In this document: one piece after another, positions 24,657-33,945 of the stretch
How the letters are laid out: each line of letters starts with the position of its first letter
Numbering within the stretch: position 1 is the stretch's first letter
Assembly (NCBI RefSeq): GCF_040373385.1
Contig: NZ_JBDXXH010000010.1
Coordinates: 62,001 to 126,000 of the forward strand
DNA from: Nitratidesulfovibrio sp.
GTDB taxonomy: Bacteria > Desulfobacterota > Desulfovibrionia > Desulfovibrionales > Desulfovibrionaceae
DNA length: 64,000 nucleotides
Direction of reading: 5' to 3'
Translations under genes and position numbers: made by a program
The notes under the pieces: generated by a model
What the model was told of the DNA's origin: nothing
Seen by the model: only the letters and a program-made list of their open reading frames with translations
Database searches by the model: none

Positions 24657-26591
24657 GTGAACGTGACCATCGAAGGACAGGTGTTCGACGTGCAGTCCGG
24701 CGTCTCCTGCCGTGACGCCCTCAAGGGCGCCCTGAGCGGGAAGAAATTCAAGAATGTCGTAGCCTGCCGCTGCAACGGCACCCCGCTCGACCTTACCGCC
24801 ACCGTGCCCGCCGACACCACCACCATCGAACCGGTCTTCGCCGATTCGCCGGAAGGCATCGAGCTCATCCGCCACTCCGCCGCGCACATCATGGCGGAAG
24901 CGGTGCAGAAGCTGTTTCCCGGCGTCAAGGTGACCATCGGCCCCGCCATCGACACCGGGTTCTACTACGATTTCGACTACGAGCGCCCCTTCTCCGTGGA
25001 CGACCTCGAAGCCATCGAGGCGGAAATGCAGAAGATCGTGGCTGCCGCGCATCCCTTCTCGCGCACCGAAATGACCAAGGACGAGGCCGTGGCCCTGTTC
25101 GAGGGTATGGGAGAGACCTACAAGGTCGAGATCGTGCGCGACATTCCGGCAGACACGGTGTCCGTGTACCGCAGCGGCGACTTCGTGGACCTGTGTCGCG
25201 GCCCGCACATTCCCGATACCAGCTTCGTTAAGGCGTTCAAGCTGTTGTCCGTGGCCGGGGCCTACTGGCGCGGCGACGAGAAGAACCGCATGCTTTCGCG
25301 CGTGTACGGCACTGCCTTCGCCGATCCCAAGGCCCTGAAGGATTACCTGCACCAGATCGAAGAGGCCAAGCGCCGCGACCACCGCAAGCTGGGCCAGCAG
25401 CTGGATCTGTTCGCCTTCCACGAGGATGTCGCCCCCGGCATGGTCTACTGGCATCCCAAGGGCATGCTGCTGCGCACCATCCTCGAGGACTTCCTGCGCA
25501 AGGAACACCTGAAGCGCGGGTATGAACTGGTGCAGGGGCCGCAGCTTCTGCGCCGCGAGGTGTGGGAAAAGTCGGGCCACTACGAAAATTACCGCGAAAA
25601 CATGTACTTCACTGTCATCGACGACAACGCCTATGGCGTGAAGCCCATGAACTGCGTCTCGCACATGCTCATCTACAAGAGCCACCTGCGCAGCTACCGC
25701 GACCTGCCGCGCCGCATGTTCGAGCTGGGCGTGGTGCACCGCCACGAAAAATCGGGCGTGCTGCACGGCCTTTTGCGCGTGCGCCAGTTCACCCAGGACG
25801 ATGCCCACATCCTGTGCCGCCCCGACCAGCTGGAAGCCGAAATCATCGGCGTCATCGGCCTTGTGCGCGACCTGATGGGCCTGTTCGGGTTCGACTACCG
25901 CATCGTCATCTCCACCCGGCCGGAAAAGTCCATCGGCTCGGACGAGGACTGGGACCGCGCCACCAACGCGCTCATCGGCGCGGTGGCCACGGCGGGGCTT
26001 GCGTATACCATCAACGAGGGTGACGGCGCCTTCTATGGCCCCAAGATCGACATCAAGGTCACGGACGCCATTGGCCGCGAGTGGCAGCTGTCCACGATCC
26101 AGGTCGATTTCACCTTGCCTGACCGATTCGACTTGGTGTACATCGGGCAGGATGGCGAGCGCCATCGCCCGGTCATGGTCCACAGGGCCATCCTGGGTTC
26201 GCTCGAACGCTTCATAGGCGTGCTTACAGAACATTTTGCCGGGGCCTTTCCCACGTGGATCGTCCCCGTTCAGGCGCGCCTTCTGACCGTCACCGACGCC
26301 CAGAACGACTTCGCCATGGGTGCGCGTGACCAGCTTGCGGCCGCCGGCCTTCGGGTAGAGGCCGATACGCGCAACGAAAAGCTGGGCTACAAGGTCCGCG
26401 AAGCCCAGTTGGAAAAGATCCCTTACATCCTCGTGGTGGGGGACAAGGAAGTGGAGGCCGGGGGCGTCAACGTGCGGTTGCGCAGTGGCGAAAACCTTGG
26501 CCTCAAGACCCTTGCCGAAGTGGCGGAAATGATCAAGGCGGACTGCCAGGAACCGTTCAAACGTGGAGGAATGAGCTATAGCTTCTCCTAA
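24657..26591 (+). CDS. thrS: Threonine--tRNA ligase
   Basis: ThrRS charges tRNA-Thr and edits mis-charged Ser-tRNA. The 644-aa class II synthetase has an N-terminal TGS domain (residues 1-60), an editing domain with [10 protein letters not shown] and a [11 protein letters not shown] segment, the catalytic core ([24 protein letters not shown], zinc-site residues C and [13 protein letters not shown]) and a C-terminal anticodon domain. GTG 24657 ([10 protein letters not shown]) is preferred because GAGGAG lies 8 nt upstream; the in-frame ATG at 24558 falls inside tRNA-Val. It opens the thrS-infC-rpmI-rplT translation operon and overlaps infC by 14 nt. Confidence 0.97.
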   Translation: MNVTIEGQVFDVQSGVSCRDALKGALSGKKFKNVVACRCNGTPLDLTATVPADTTTIEPVFADSPEGIELIRHSAAHIMAEAVQKLFPGVKVTIGPAIDTGFYYDFDYERPFSVDDLEAIEAEMQKIVAAAHPFSRTEMTKDEAVALFEGMGETYKVEIVRDIPADTVSVYRSGDFVDLCRGPHIPDTSFVKAFKLLSVAGAYWRGDEKNRMLSRVYGTAFADPKALKDYLHQIEEAKRRDHRKLGQQLDLFAFHEDVAPGMVYWHPKGMLLRTILEDFLRKEHLKRGYELVQGPQLLRREVWEKSGHYENYRENMYFTVIDDNAYGVKPMNCVSHMLIYKSHLRSYRDLPRRMFELGVVHRHEKSGVLHGLLRVRQFTQDDAHILCRPDQLEAEIIGVIGLVRDLMGLFGFDYRIVISTRPEKSIGSDEDWDRATNALIGAVATAGLAYTINEGDGAFYGPKIDIKVTDAIGREWQLSTIQVDFTLPDRFDLVYIGQDGERHRPVMVHRAILGSLERFIGVLTEHFAGAFPTWIVPVQARLLTVTDAQNDFAMGARDQLAAAGLRVEADTRNEKLGYKVREAQLEKIPYILVVGDKEVEAGGVNVRLRSGENLGLKTLAEVAEMIKADCQEPFKRGGMSYSFS

Positions 26592-27129
26592 CAACAGGAT
26601 GCGCCGCGATATCCCGCAGGACACCGTGCGGCGCAATGAACAGGTCCGTGCCCGCGAAGTGCGGGTCATCGGAGCGGACGGCGAACAACTCGGCATTTTG
26701 TCGCGCAACGACGCCATCGCGCACGCCAAGGAGCTGGGCCTCGACCTCGTCGAGGTGGCCGCCACGGCCGATCCGCCCGTGTGCCGCGTGATGGACTACG
26801 GGCGCTTCAAGTACGAGCAGCAGAAGAAGAAGGCCGAGGCGAAGAAGAACCAGACCGTGATCCAGATCAAGGAAATCAAGGTCCGGCCCAAGACGGATGA
26901 CCATGACTACGACACCAAGGTCAGGCACATCCGCCGCTTCATCGAGGAAGGCGACCGCTGCAAGGTCACCGTCTTCTTCCGCGGACGCGAAATCGTCCAC
27001 AAGGATCGCGGCCAGTCCATTCTCGACCGTATCGTCGAGGATACCAAGGACATCGCCAAGATGGACCAGGAGGCCCGCGCCGAAGGCCGCACCCTGTTCA
27101 TGATGCTCGCTCCGCTGCCGAAGAAATAG
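26578..27129 (+). CDS. infC: Translation initiation factor IF-3
   Basis: IF-3 keeps 30S subunits free and checks start codons and initiator tRNA. The 183-aa product has the N domain ([36 protein letters not shown]), a Lys-rich linker and the C domain ([23 protein letters not shown]). The start is set at ATA 26578 because GGAGGA (26565-26570) sits 7 nt upstream of it, while the first ATG (26599) has no ribosome site. Rare AUU/AUA/AUC starts are known for infC and let IF-3 repress itself. The start lies inside the end of thrS. Confidence 0.9.
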   Translation: MASPNNRMRRDIPQDTVRRNEQVRAREVRVIGADGEQLGILSRNDAIAHAKELGLDLVEVAATADPPVCRVMDYGRFKYEQQKKKAEAKKNQTVIQIKEIKVRPKTDDHDYDTKVRHIRRFIEEGDRCKVTVFFRGREIVHKDRGQSILDRIVEDTKDIAKMDQEARAEGRTLFMMLAPLPKK

Positions 27130-27346
27130 GCCGCATCGGCCCTTGCTTCCGGCGCGTTTTTATCGCATTATGCCCCCTCTCGCCGGGGGTGCGGTCGCTT
27201 GCGCCGCTGCAACCGACCGGGAATTTTCGACGATCCAGTCCTTGAGAAGGTAAACCGGGTCCTCCGCCTTGCGCGGGGGGCTTCGTCATGTGTCCGTCGC
27301 CGCCTTGGCGGCTTCGGCGCGAGCAGAGAACGGCAAGGAGTATCCA

Positions 27347-27544
27347 ATGCCCAAGATGAAGACCCGGCGTTCCGCCGCCAAGCGCTTCTCCGTGACCGGC
27401 AGCGGCAAGTTCAAGCGCCGCAAGCAGAACCTGCGCCACATCCTCACGAAGAAGAATGCCAAGCGCCGCATGCGCCTCGGCCAGTCCGCCACCGTGGACA
27501 GCACCAATGAAAAGGCCGTGCGCCGGATGATGCCCTACGCCTAG
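27347..27544 (+). CDS. rpmI: 50S ribosomal protein L35
   Basis: The 65-aa basic protein matches L35: PKMKTRRSAAKRFSVTGSGKFKRRKQ followed by HILTKKNAKRRMRL appears in two consecutive blocks. AAGGAG lies 7 nt before ATG 27347; an in-frame ATG at 27269 was rejected for lack of family match. A GC-poor 200-nt leader separates it from infC. A 124-nt long hairpin element begins 12 nt after its stop, between it and rplT. Confidence 0.97.
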   Translation: MPKMKTRRSAAKRFSVTGSGKFKRRKQNLRHILTKKNAKRRMRLGQSATVDSTNEKAVRRMMPYA

Positions 27545-27555
27545 GACATAGACGC

Positions 27556-27679
27556 CATTCAGGTCCTTTCGCCCTCCGGCTGCGTCGGACTCGCCTTTTG
27601 CTCCGGTCGAGTACCAAAGAGTACACTCCCTTCGCAAAAGGTTCGTCCTCCTTGCCGGAGAACGAAATTTCCCTGAATG
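27556..27679 (+). ncRNA. Long-stem structured 3'-UTR element, copy A
   Basis: Nested pairs are CATTCAGG/CCTGAATG (27556-27563 with 27672-27679), TTTCG/CGAAA, CTCCGGC/GCCGGAG (27574-27580 with 27654-27660), GGAC/GTCC and CCTTTTGC/GCAAAAGG (27594-27601 with 27634-27641). The apical loop is TCCGGTCGAGTACCA...GTACACTCCCTT. It begins 12 nt after the rpmI stop. Loops and bulges match copies B-D while stem sequences differ. Confidence 0.78.
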
Positions 27680-27835
27680 CCGCCCATGTCCGGCGTTATT
27701 GCCTTTGCCGGGCCAGCGCCCGGAAAGGCAGCCCAGCCCCGCAAAGGGGAGGGCGCATCTCCCGCACTTTACATTATCCGCTCCGCTGGCCCGGTCTCTC
27801 GCCTCGCGGAGTCAAGATCACGATGGAGGTATTCC

Positions 27836-28189
27836 ATGCGCGTGAAGAGAGGTCTCGCCTCACACAGGCGTCACAAGAAGTATCTGGACGCGGCCAAGGG
27901 TTTTCGTGGCGGCCGCAGCAAGCTGTACCGCACCGCCCGCGAGGCCGTTGAACGTTCGTGGATGTACGCGTTCCGCGACCGCAAGGTGAAGAAGCGCGAA
28001 TTCCGCAAGCTGTGGATCCTGCGTATCAACGCTGGTGCCCGCATGCACGGTCTGTCGTACAGCAAGTTCATGCACGGCCTCACCCTTGCCGGCATCTCCC
28101 TGAACCGCAAGGTGCTTGCCGACCTTGCCGTGCGCGAGAAGGAAGATTTCGCGAAGCTGGCGCAACTCGCCGCCTCGAAACTCAACTAA
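27836..28189 (+). CDS. rplT: 50S ribosomal protein L20
   Basis: The 117-aa protein matches L20: [22 protein letters not shown] at the N-terminus in two adjacent blocks, then [20 protein letters not shown] and [21 protein letters not shown]20 is an early assembly protein of the large subunit and in other bacteria autoregulates rpmI-rplT. TGGAGGT precedes ATG 27836 by 6 nt; an upstream in-frame ATG (27677) lies inside the hairpin element. pheS starts 21 nt after it, so rplT and pheS are probably cotranscribed. Confidence 0.97.
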   Translation: MRVKRGLASHRRHKKYLDAAKGFRGGRSKLYRTAREAVERSWMYAFRDRKVKKREFRKLWILRINAGARMHGLSYSKFMHGLTLAGISLNRKVLADLAVREKEDFAKLAQLAASKLN

Positions 28190-28210
28190 CCCCCCACGGG
28201 GTCTCTACGC

Positions 28211-29248
28211 ATGGACCTTCTCAAGGAACTGGAAAGCCTGGTCCCGGAACTCGAAAGAGGCCTGGACCAGGCTTCGTCGTTGACGGAGCTTGAGGAACTG
28301 CGTGTCGCCTTCCTTGGCCGCAAGGGGCGTCTTGCGCAGATCATGGGCCGCCTGCCCGAACTTTCGCCGCAAGACCGGCCCCGCCTGGGGCAGGCCGCCA
28401 ACGGCGTCAAAATGGCGCTCACCGAACGCTTCGAAGGCCGCAAGACCGCCCTCGAAGCCGCCAGCGAGGCCGCCGCGCTTTCCCGCTTCGACCCGACCCT
28501 GCCCGGCCGCGCGCCGTGGCGTGGCTCGCTCCACCCCGATACCCTGGTCATGGAGGAAATCTGCTCCGTGTTCCGGGGGCTTGGTTACGACATCGTGACC
28601 GGGCCGGAAGTGGAGATGGACCACTACAACTTCGAAGCGCTGAACATGCCCGCCGAACACCCGGCGCGCGACATGCAGGATACCCTGTACGTCACCGAGT
28701 CCATCCTGATGCGCACCCACACCTCGCCGTTGCAGGTGCGCACCATGCTGGCGCGCAAGCCCCCGGTGGCCATCATCGCCCCCGGCAAGGTCTATCGCCG
28801 CGACTCGGACATCACGCACACCCCCATGTTCCACCAGATCGAAGGCCTGATGGTGGACAAGGGCGTGAGCATGGCCGACCTGCGCGGCACGCTCACGTCG
28901 TTCCTGCGCACCGTGTTCGGCGGCGATACCCGGGTCCGCTTCCGCCCCAGCTTCTTCCCCTTCACCGAGCCCAGCGCCGAGGTGGACATCTCGTGCTGCA
29001 TCTGCGGTGGCAAGGGGCACGTGGGCAACGAACCCTGCCGGGTGTGCAAGACCACCGGCTGGGTCGAGATCCTGGGCTGCGGCATGGTGGACCCCGCCGT
29101 GTTCACCGCCGTGGGCTATGATCCCGAAGAATACACCGGCTTCGCCTTCGGCCTCGGCGTCGAACGCGTGGCCATGCTCAAGTACGGCATCGGCGACCTG
29201 CGCATGTTCTTCGAGAATGATGTGCGGTTCCTGTCGCAGTTCAGGTAG
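28211..29248 (+). CDS. pheS: Phenylalanine--tRNA ligase alpha subunit
   Basis: PheS carries the catalytic class II core of the (alpha-beta)2 enzyme. The 345-aa protein has an N-terminal coiled coil (about 1-85) for tRNA binding, motif 2 ([19 protein letters not shown]) and motif 3 ([18 protein letters not shown]). A cysteine-rich loop, [10 protein letters not shown]...CRVCKTTGW, is a little longer than usual. It follows rplT closely and is separated from pheT by 353 nt holding a long-stem element and a composite repeat. Confidence 0.97.
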   Translation: MDLLKELESLVPELERGLDQASSLTELEELRVAFLGRKGRLAQIMGRLPELSPQDRPRLGQAANGVKMALTERFEGRKTALEAASEAAALSRFDPTLPGRAPWRGSLHPDTLVMEEICSVFRGLGYDIVTGPEVEMDHYNFEALNMPAEHPARDMQDTLYVTESILMRTHTSPLQVRTMLARKPPVAIIAPGKVYRRDSDITHTPMFHQIEGLMVDKGVSMADLRGTLTSFLRTVFGGDTRVRFRPSFFPFTEPSAEVDISCCICGGKGHVGNEPCRVCKTTGWVEILGCGMVDPAVFTAVGYDPEEYTGFAFGLGVERVAMLKYGIGDLRMFFENDVRFLSQFR

Positions 29249-29255
29249 CCACTGA

Positions 29256-29396
29256 CCCCGGATGGGTCTTTCGCCCGCTGGCGGCGTCGGGCTGCGCCTT
29301 GTGCCCCTGTTGCGCGAGAGTCACGTACAGGAAAAGTACGCTCGCCTCGGCCAAGGCTTGCCCTTCTTGCCAGCGAACGAAATCCCTCATCCGGGG
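29256..29396 (+). ncRNA. Long-stem structured 3'-UTR element, copy B
   Basis: Pairs are CCCCGGATG/CATCCGGGG (29256-29264 with 29388-29396), TTTCG/CGAAA, CGCTGGC/GCCAGCG, GGGC/GCCC and GCCTTG/CAAGGC, with GTAC...GTAC in the apical loop. It begins 8 nt after the pheS stop. The layout of stems and bulges equals copy A although the stem sequences differ. Confidence 0.75.
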
Positions 29397-29458
29397 CGGT
29401 TGCTGTCATGAACACTGTTTTTTGAATGCTTCTGCGGGGCAACCTGCCTCGTTCGGAA

Positions 29459-29558
29459 GGGGTGCAGGGGACAGCGTCCGCGTTGCGATCGCCATCCGTA
29501 AGGCTCGCGAGCTCGCCTAACGGCTGCCATCCTGCCCGCCGGAGGCGTAAAAAACGCC
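29459..29558 (-). repeat. Composite intergenic repeat, copy 2, with REP-like palindrome
   Basis: Arms GGGGTGCAGGGG (29459-29470) and CCTGCCCGCCGGAG (29531-29544) are those of copy 1 in reverse order. They enclose CGCGTTGCGATCGCCATCC and a palindrome CCGTAAGG...CCTAACGG (29496-29523). A small GGCGT/ACGCC hairpin around an A-run (29544-29558) ends it. It fills much of the pheS-pheT spacer. Confidence 0.72.
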
Positions 29559-29601
29559 TGACGACCCCGCCCCTTCGCAAACTTTCTCATGGAGTAGCCC
29601 C

Positions 29602-32010
29602 ATGCTGCTGTCCCTTGCCTGGCTGCGCGAATTCGTTCCCTTCGAAGGCACCGCCGAACAACTCGGCGACCGTCTGACCATGCTCGGCCTTGAACTGGAG
29701 GAAATCCGCCGCCCGTTCGACGCCATCCGTACCATCGTGGTGGGCCACGTGGTGGAGCGCGCCAAGCACCCGGAGGCCGACAAGCTGTCGGTGTGCAAGG
29801 TCGATGCGGGCCAGGGCGAGCTGCTGGACATCGTGTGCGGCGCGCCCAACGTGGCTGCCGGTCAGAAGGTGCCGGTGGCCCTGGTGGGCACCACCATGCC
29901 GGGCGGCCTGGTCATCAAGAAGGCCAAGCTGCGCGGCCAGCCCTCGCACGGCATGATCTGCTCCGAGCGCGAGCTGGGCCTCAGCGACGACCATGAAGGC
30001 ATCATGGTCCTGCCGGAGCACTTCACGGTGGGCAGGCTGCTGGTGGACGAACTGCAACTGGACATGGAGGTGTGCGACATCTCCATCACGCCCAACCGCG
30101 CCGACTGCCTTTCGGTGCTGGGCCTTGCGCGCGAAGTGGCCCTGGGCTTCGGCCTGCCGCTGACCCTGCCCCGCCTGAACCTGATGGAAGACGGCCCGGA
30201 CTGCTCCGGCGAGGTGGCCATCGACATTCCCGACCCGGCCCTGTGCCCGGTCTATCAGGGGCGCATCCTTGAAAACGTGCGGGTGGGCAAGAGCCCGGCG
30301 CGCATCCGCCATCGCCTTACCGCCATCGGCGTGCGCCCCATCTCCAACATCGTGGATGCTTCCAACTACGTGATGATGGAGCTGGGCCAGCCCCTGCACG
30401 CCTTCGACCTGGACCTGCTGGAAGGCGGGCGCATCGTGGTATCCCCGGCGGTGGCGGGCGAGCGCATCGTGACCCTGGACGGGCAGGATCGCGTGCTGAC
30501 CCCCGGCGACCTGCTGATCCGCGACGGGGTGAAGCCCGTGGCCCTGGCGGGTGTCATGGGCGGCGCCAATACCGAGGTTTCCGACGTCACCACCCGCGTG
30601 CTGCTGGAAAGCGCCGTGTTCCGCCCCGGCACCATCCGCCGCACCTCGCGCCGGTTGGGCCTGTCCAGCGAGGCGGCGTATCGCATGGAGCGCGGGCTGG
30701 ACCAGCCGGGTTCGCTCTTTGCCCTGCACCGCGCCGTGCAGATGATGGCCGAACTTTCCGGTGCGCGGCTGCGCCCCGGCGTGTGCAAGGCGGAACCGCG
30801 TCCGTGGACCAGCCCCGCGTTGCGCTTCCGCCCGGCGCGCGCCCGCATGCTGCTGGGCATGGGCGAGGACACCATCGGCGACGGCTTCTGCGCCGACACC
30901 CTGACCAGCCTCGGCTGCGTGCTGGACAAGACGGACGCCGCCGACTGGAAGGTTTCCGGCCCCAGCCACCGCCTGGACTTCGAGCGCGAGGCCGACCTGA
31001 TCGAGGAAGTGGGCCGCGTGTACGGGCTGGACGCCATCCCCCCCGTGCTGCCCAAGGTCATGCGTCCGCTGGACCAGGCGGGCGCGCCCGAGTCCGAGTA
31101 CGATTTCTGGAGGCGTATCAAGGGGTGGGGCCGCGGCCTCGGCCTTAACGAAGCCATCAACTACAGCTTCGTGGGCCAGAAGGATCTGGACCATCTGGGC
31201 CTGCCCGCCGAGGGGCGCATCCCGATCATGAACCCGCTGTCGGAAGACCAGAACGTGTTGCGCACGGCGCTGGCCCCCGGCCTTCTGAACAACCTGCGCC
31301 ACAACATCGCGCAGGGCAACGCGGGGCTGCGGCTGTTCGAACTGGCGCGTATCTTCACGGCGGACGCCGGGTCGGAGACCACTGCCTGCGAACGTGGGCG
31401 CCTGGGCATCCTGATGTACGGCGCGCGCCACGACAGCGCGTGGCCCAACCCGGAAGCCGACGCCGATTACCAGGACCTCAAGGGCGTGGTGGAACACTTC
31501 GCGGCCTTCCTGCACCTGGGGCAGCCGTGCTGCGCGGTGGCCGATGCGCCGCACCCCTTCCTGGCCCCGTGCGTCACCGTGACGGTACAGGGCAAGGCGC
31601 TGGGCGTCATGGGCCGGGTAAGGCCCGACCTCGCCGACGCCTACCATGCCCGCAAGGACGTGTGGCTGGCCGACATCGACCTTGATGCGGCGCGCCAGTT
31701 GCACGACGCGGTGACGGTGCGCTTTGCCGCGCTGCCGGTGTATCCGCCGGTGCGGCGCGACATCACGGTCATGGCGCCTGCCGCGCTGCAGGCCGGCGCG
31801 GTGCTGGACCATGTGCGGGGAATGCGGCTGCCGCTGCTGGAAGGCATCGAACTCATTGACGTGTTCGCCCCCGAAGACCGCGAAGAGCGCAACCTGACCT
31901 TCCGCATGACCTTCCGCCATGCCGGGCGCACCCTGAAGGACGCCGAAGTGGACAAGGAACGCGAGAAAGTGGCAAGTTCGCTCCAGCAGGCACTTCCCAT
32001 CCGGCTCTAG
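29602..32010 (+). CDS. pheT: Phenylalanine--tRNA ligase beta subunit
   Basis: PheT binds and edits, and completes the PheRS heterotetramer. The 802-aa protein has an N-terminal EMAP-type tRNA-binding domain (VVGHVVERAKHPEADKLSVC near residue 50), the B3/B4 editing region (GQPLHAFDLD, GVMGGANTEV), B5, a catalytic-like core (LDFEREADLIEEVGRVYG) and a C-terminal FDX-ACB anticodon domain (DVFAPEDREERNLTFRMTFRH). Length is normal. GGAG lies 8 nt upstream of the ATG. It is followed closely by a MerR-family gene. Confidence 0.97.
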   Translation: MLLSLAWLREFVPFEGTAEQLGDRLTMLGLELEEIRRPFDAIRTIVVGHVVERAKHPEADKLSVCKVDAGQGELLDIVCGAPNVAAGQKVPVALVGTTMPGGLVIKKAKLRGQPSHGMICSERELGLSDDHEGIMVLPEHFTVGRLLVDELQLDMEVCDISITPNRADCLSVLGLAREVALGFGLPLTLPRLNLMEDGPDCSGEVAIDIPDPALCPVYQGRILENVRVGKSPARIRHRLTAIGVRPISNIVDASNYVMMELGQPLHAFDLDLLEGGRIVVSPAVAGERIVTLDGQDRVLTPGDLLIRDGVKPVALAGVMGGANTEVSDVTTRVLLESAVFRPGTIRRTSRRLGLSSEAAYRMERGLDQPGSLFALHRAVQMMAELSGARLRPGVCKAEPRPWTSPALRFRPARARMLLGMGEDTIGDGFCADTLTSLGCVLDKTDAADWKVSGPSHRLDFEREADLIEEVGRVYGLDAIPPVLPKVMRPLDQAGAPESEYDFWRRIKGWGRGLGLNEAINYSFVGQKDLDHLGLPAEGRIPIMNPLSEDQNVLRTALAPGLLNNLRHNIAQGNAGLRLFELARIFTADAGSETTACERGRLGILMYGARHDSAWPNPEADADYQDLKGVVEHFAAFLHLGQPCCAVADAPHPFLAPCVTVTVQGKALGVMGRVRPDLADAYHARKDVWLADIDLDAARQLHDAVTVRFAALPVYPPVRRDITVMAPAALQAGAVLDHVRGMRLPLLEGIELIDVFAPEDREERNLTFRMTFRHAGRTLKDAEVDKEREKVASSLQQALPIRL

Positions 32011-32079
32011 GGTTCGGCGGGGAGCGCCGCGTGCCCGCGCGGTTCGTGCGGGCGCACGGACAGTGAAACGGGAGACGGC

Positions 32080-32778
32080 ATGGCGGAGCGGACATACCGG
32101 ATAGGCGAGGCGGCGTCGCTGCTGAACCTGAAGACCTATGTCCTCAGGTTCTGGGAAACGGAGTTTCCCCAGCTGGTTCCGTTGCGCACCGAAAAGGGCC
32201 AGCGCCTCTATACCGAGGCGGACCTGGCCCTGCTGCGGCGCATCCGTCTGCTGCTGCACGAGCGCGGGCTGACCATAGAAGGCGCGCGCCGCATGCTGGC
32301 CGAGCGCGGGGCTTCGTCCGGCGTCGGCATGCCCGGTGCGCCCGACATGCCGGATGCGGCGGTGGGCGGCATGGGCGGACTGGTCGGCTTCGGTGATGAC
32401 GACCCGGACGACATGGCACTGGGCGGTGCGCCGGGCCATGACGATGCTTCCGCCGACGCCGACGCGGATGCCGAACCCGATGTCGACGACGACCTTTCCG
32501 GCCCGCCGGGCCACCCCCTGTCCGCCGCCGCCTCGCGCGTGCAGGCGTGGGACCAGTACCTGCACGGGCTGCTGCTGCCCGATGACGGCAACTCCGCGCC
32601 CGCAAACGCCCGAGGCGGGCAGGCCGCTCCACAGGCCGCGCAGGCCGGGCCTGCTGATGGCGGCACCGCCACGGCCTGTTCCGGTGACGCGGCATCCGGC
32701 GGCGCCGCACCCGGAACGGTGCGCGAGATCATCGCGGAACTGCAGGCCATGCGACGCCTGCTGGCTGGCGCGGACTGA
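32080..32778 (+). CDS. MerR-family transcriptional regulator
   Basis: The 232-aa protein has an N-terminal MerR winged helix (residues 5-75: YRIGEAASLLNLKTYVLRFWE, YTEADLALLRRIRLLLHERGLTIEGARRML in separate blocks). The rest is low-complexity, Gly/Ala/Asp-rich, with no cysteine metal site or other sensor domain. A MerR gene just downstream of pheT is common in delta-proteobacteria; its regulon is not known to me. GGGAGA precedes the ATG. It lies 69 nt after pheT, so it is probably in the same transcript. Confidence 0.88.
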   Translation: MAERTYRIGEAASLLNLKTYVLRFWETEFPQLVPLRTEKGQRLYTEADLALLRRIRLLLHERGLTIEGARRMLAERGASSGVGMPGAPDMPDAAVGGMGGLVGFGDDDPDDMALGGAPGHDDASADADADAEPDVDDDLSGPPGHPLSAAASRVQAWDQYLHGLLLPDDGNSAPANARGGQAAPQAAQAGPADGGTATACSGDAASGGAAPGTVREIIAELQAMRRLLAGAD

Positions 32779-32942
32779 TACCGCCATCCTTCTGCCGGGG
32801 CGGACGTCGCCCCGTCTGCCTGCCGCCGCTTCCGCCATTTTTGTTCGCCTGTCGCGTGATGGGATGGTCATTGGCCGAACCATACGCCTCCATCCGCACC
32901 GGTCCGTTTCCCGCAACCGCGCATCCGCGCCACGAGCACCGC

Positions 32943-33602
32943 ATGATCCTTTCCCCTTCGCTGCTGTCCTCCGACTTCGGCCGTCTGGCCGACGAACTGG
33001 CCGCCCTGGAAGCCGCCGGGCTGTCCTGGGTACACTGGGACGTCATGGACGGCACCTTCGTGCCCAACATCACCTATGGCCAGCCGGTCATCGGACATCT
33101 GCGGAAACAGAGCCGCCTGTTCTTCGACGTGCACCTGATGGTGGAACGCCCGGAGCGCTACCTGCACGAATTCGTGGACGCCGGGGCGGACATGCTGGTC
33201 GTGCACGCAGAGGCGACCCCCCACGTGCAGCGCGCCCTGGCCGAAATCCGCCGCCTGGGCGTCAAGTCCGGCGTGGCCCTGAACCCGCACACCCCGCTTT
33301 CGGTGCTGGACTACGTGCTGGACGACGCGGACATGGTGCTGGTCATGACCGTGAACCCCGGCTTTGGCGGCCAGTCGTTCCTGCCCGCCAGCTACCGCAA
33401 GATCAGCGAGCTGCGCGCCATGATCAATGCGCGCGGCCTGTCCACGCTCATTCAGGTGGATGGCGGGGTGGACCCCGCCAACACGGCGCAACTGGTGCGC
33501 AGCGGGGCAGACGTGCTGGTTTCCGGCTCGGCCTTCTTCAAGTTTCCGCCCTATGGCGAACGGTTGAAGGCGTTCGAGGCGGCGGCGAATTCCGTATTGT
33601 AG
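32943..33602 (+). CDS. rpe: Ribulose-phosphate 3-epimerase
   Basis: Rpe interconverts ribulose-5-phosphate and xylulose-5-phosphate in the cytosolic pentose phosphate pathway. The 219-aa TIM-barrel protein has SPSLLSSDFGRL, HWDVMDGTFVPNIT (metal-binding His/Asp), DVHLMVERPERY, VMTVNPGFGGQSF and QVDGGVDPANT. ATG 32943 matches the family start; an in-frame ATG at 32841 adds 34 unrelated residues. The ribosome site is weak. It stands just before transketolase, which uses its product. Confidence 0.96.
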   Translation: MILSPSLLSSDFGRLADELAALEAAGLSWVHWDVMDGTFVPNITYGQPVIGHLRKQSRLFFDVHLMVERPERYLHEFVDAGADMLVVHAEATPHVQRALAEIRRLGVKSGVALNPHTPLSVLDYVLDDADMVLVMTVNPGFGGQSFLPASYRKISELRAMINARGLSTLIQVDGGVDPANTAQLVRSGADVLVSGSAFFKFPPYGERLKAFEAAANSVL

Positions 33603-33945
33603 GCGCGACCGGGGCGGGCAGAGAGCGCTGCAAGCGCATTCGCTCGCGTCATTTTCCCGTTGCCAGATGGCGCGGAACGGACTAGTCGGGTGTGGGCGCC
33701 GCCGAGGGGCAGTGCCCACCTCTCGTGTGTGCGGCCAATGCCGCCGCATGGATGAACGGTCTGCCGGTATTCGCCGGATTCGCGGACCTGCCGTCCGGCC
33801 AGTGAAGGTTTGATCCTATTGATGTCCAGGCAGGGCGCGCCGCGCCCGTCCCCGTGTATTTCCCGGCGCATCGCGCCGTACCGCTGCATAGCCAACGGCG
33901 CAGGGCGCCCGCCCGCCGCCGCATAGAACCCCGCTGGAGGTTGCA
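33603..33945 (+). other. rpe-tkt spacer
   Basis: This 343-nt stretch holds no credible gene. I see no strong terminator or clear -35/-10 pair, and none of the repeat families found elsewhere in the window. It may carry the tkt promoter near the AT-richer GGTTTGATCCTATTGATG at about 33808-33826. Confidence 0.4.

Noticed and set aside
29587..32916. Minus-strand open frame of about 1100 codons opposite pheT
   Set aside because: It is antisense to pheT and the MerR gene, low complexity in composition, and without a recognisable motif or ribosome site.
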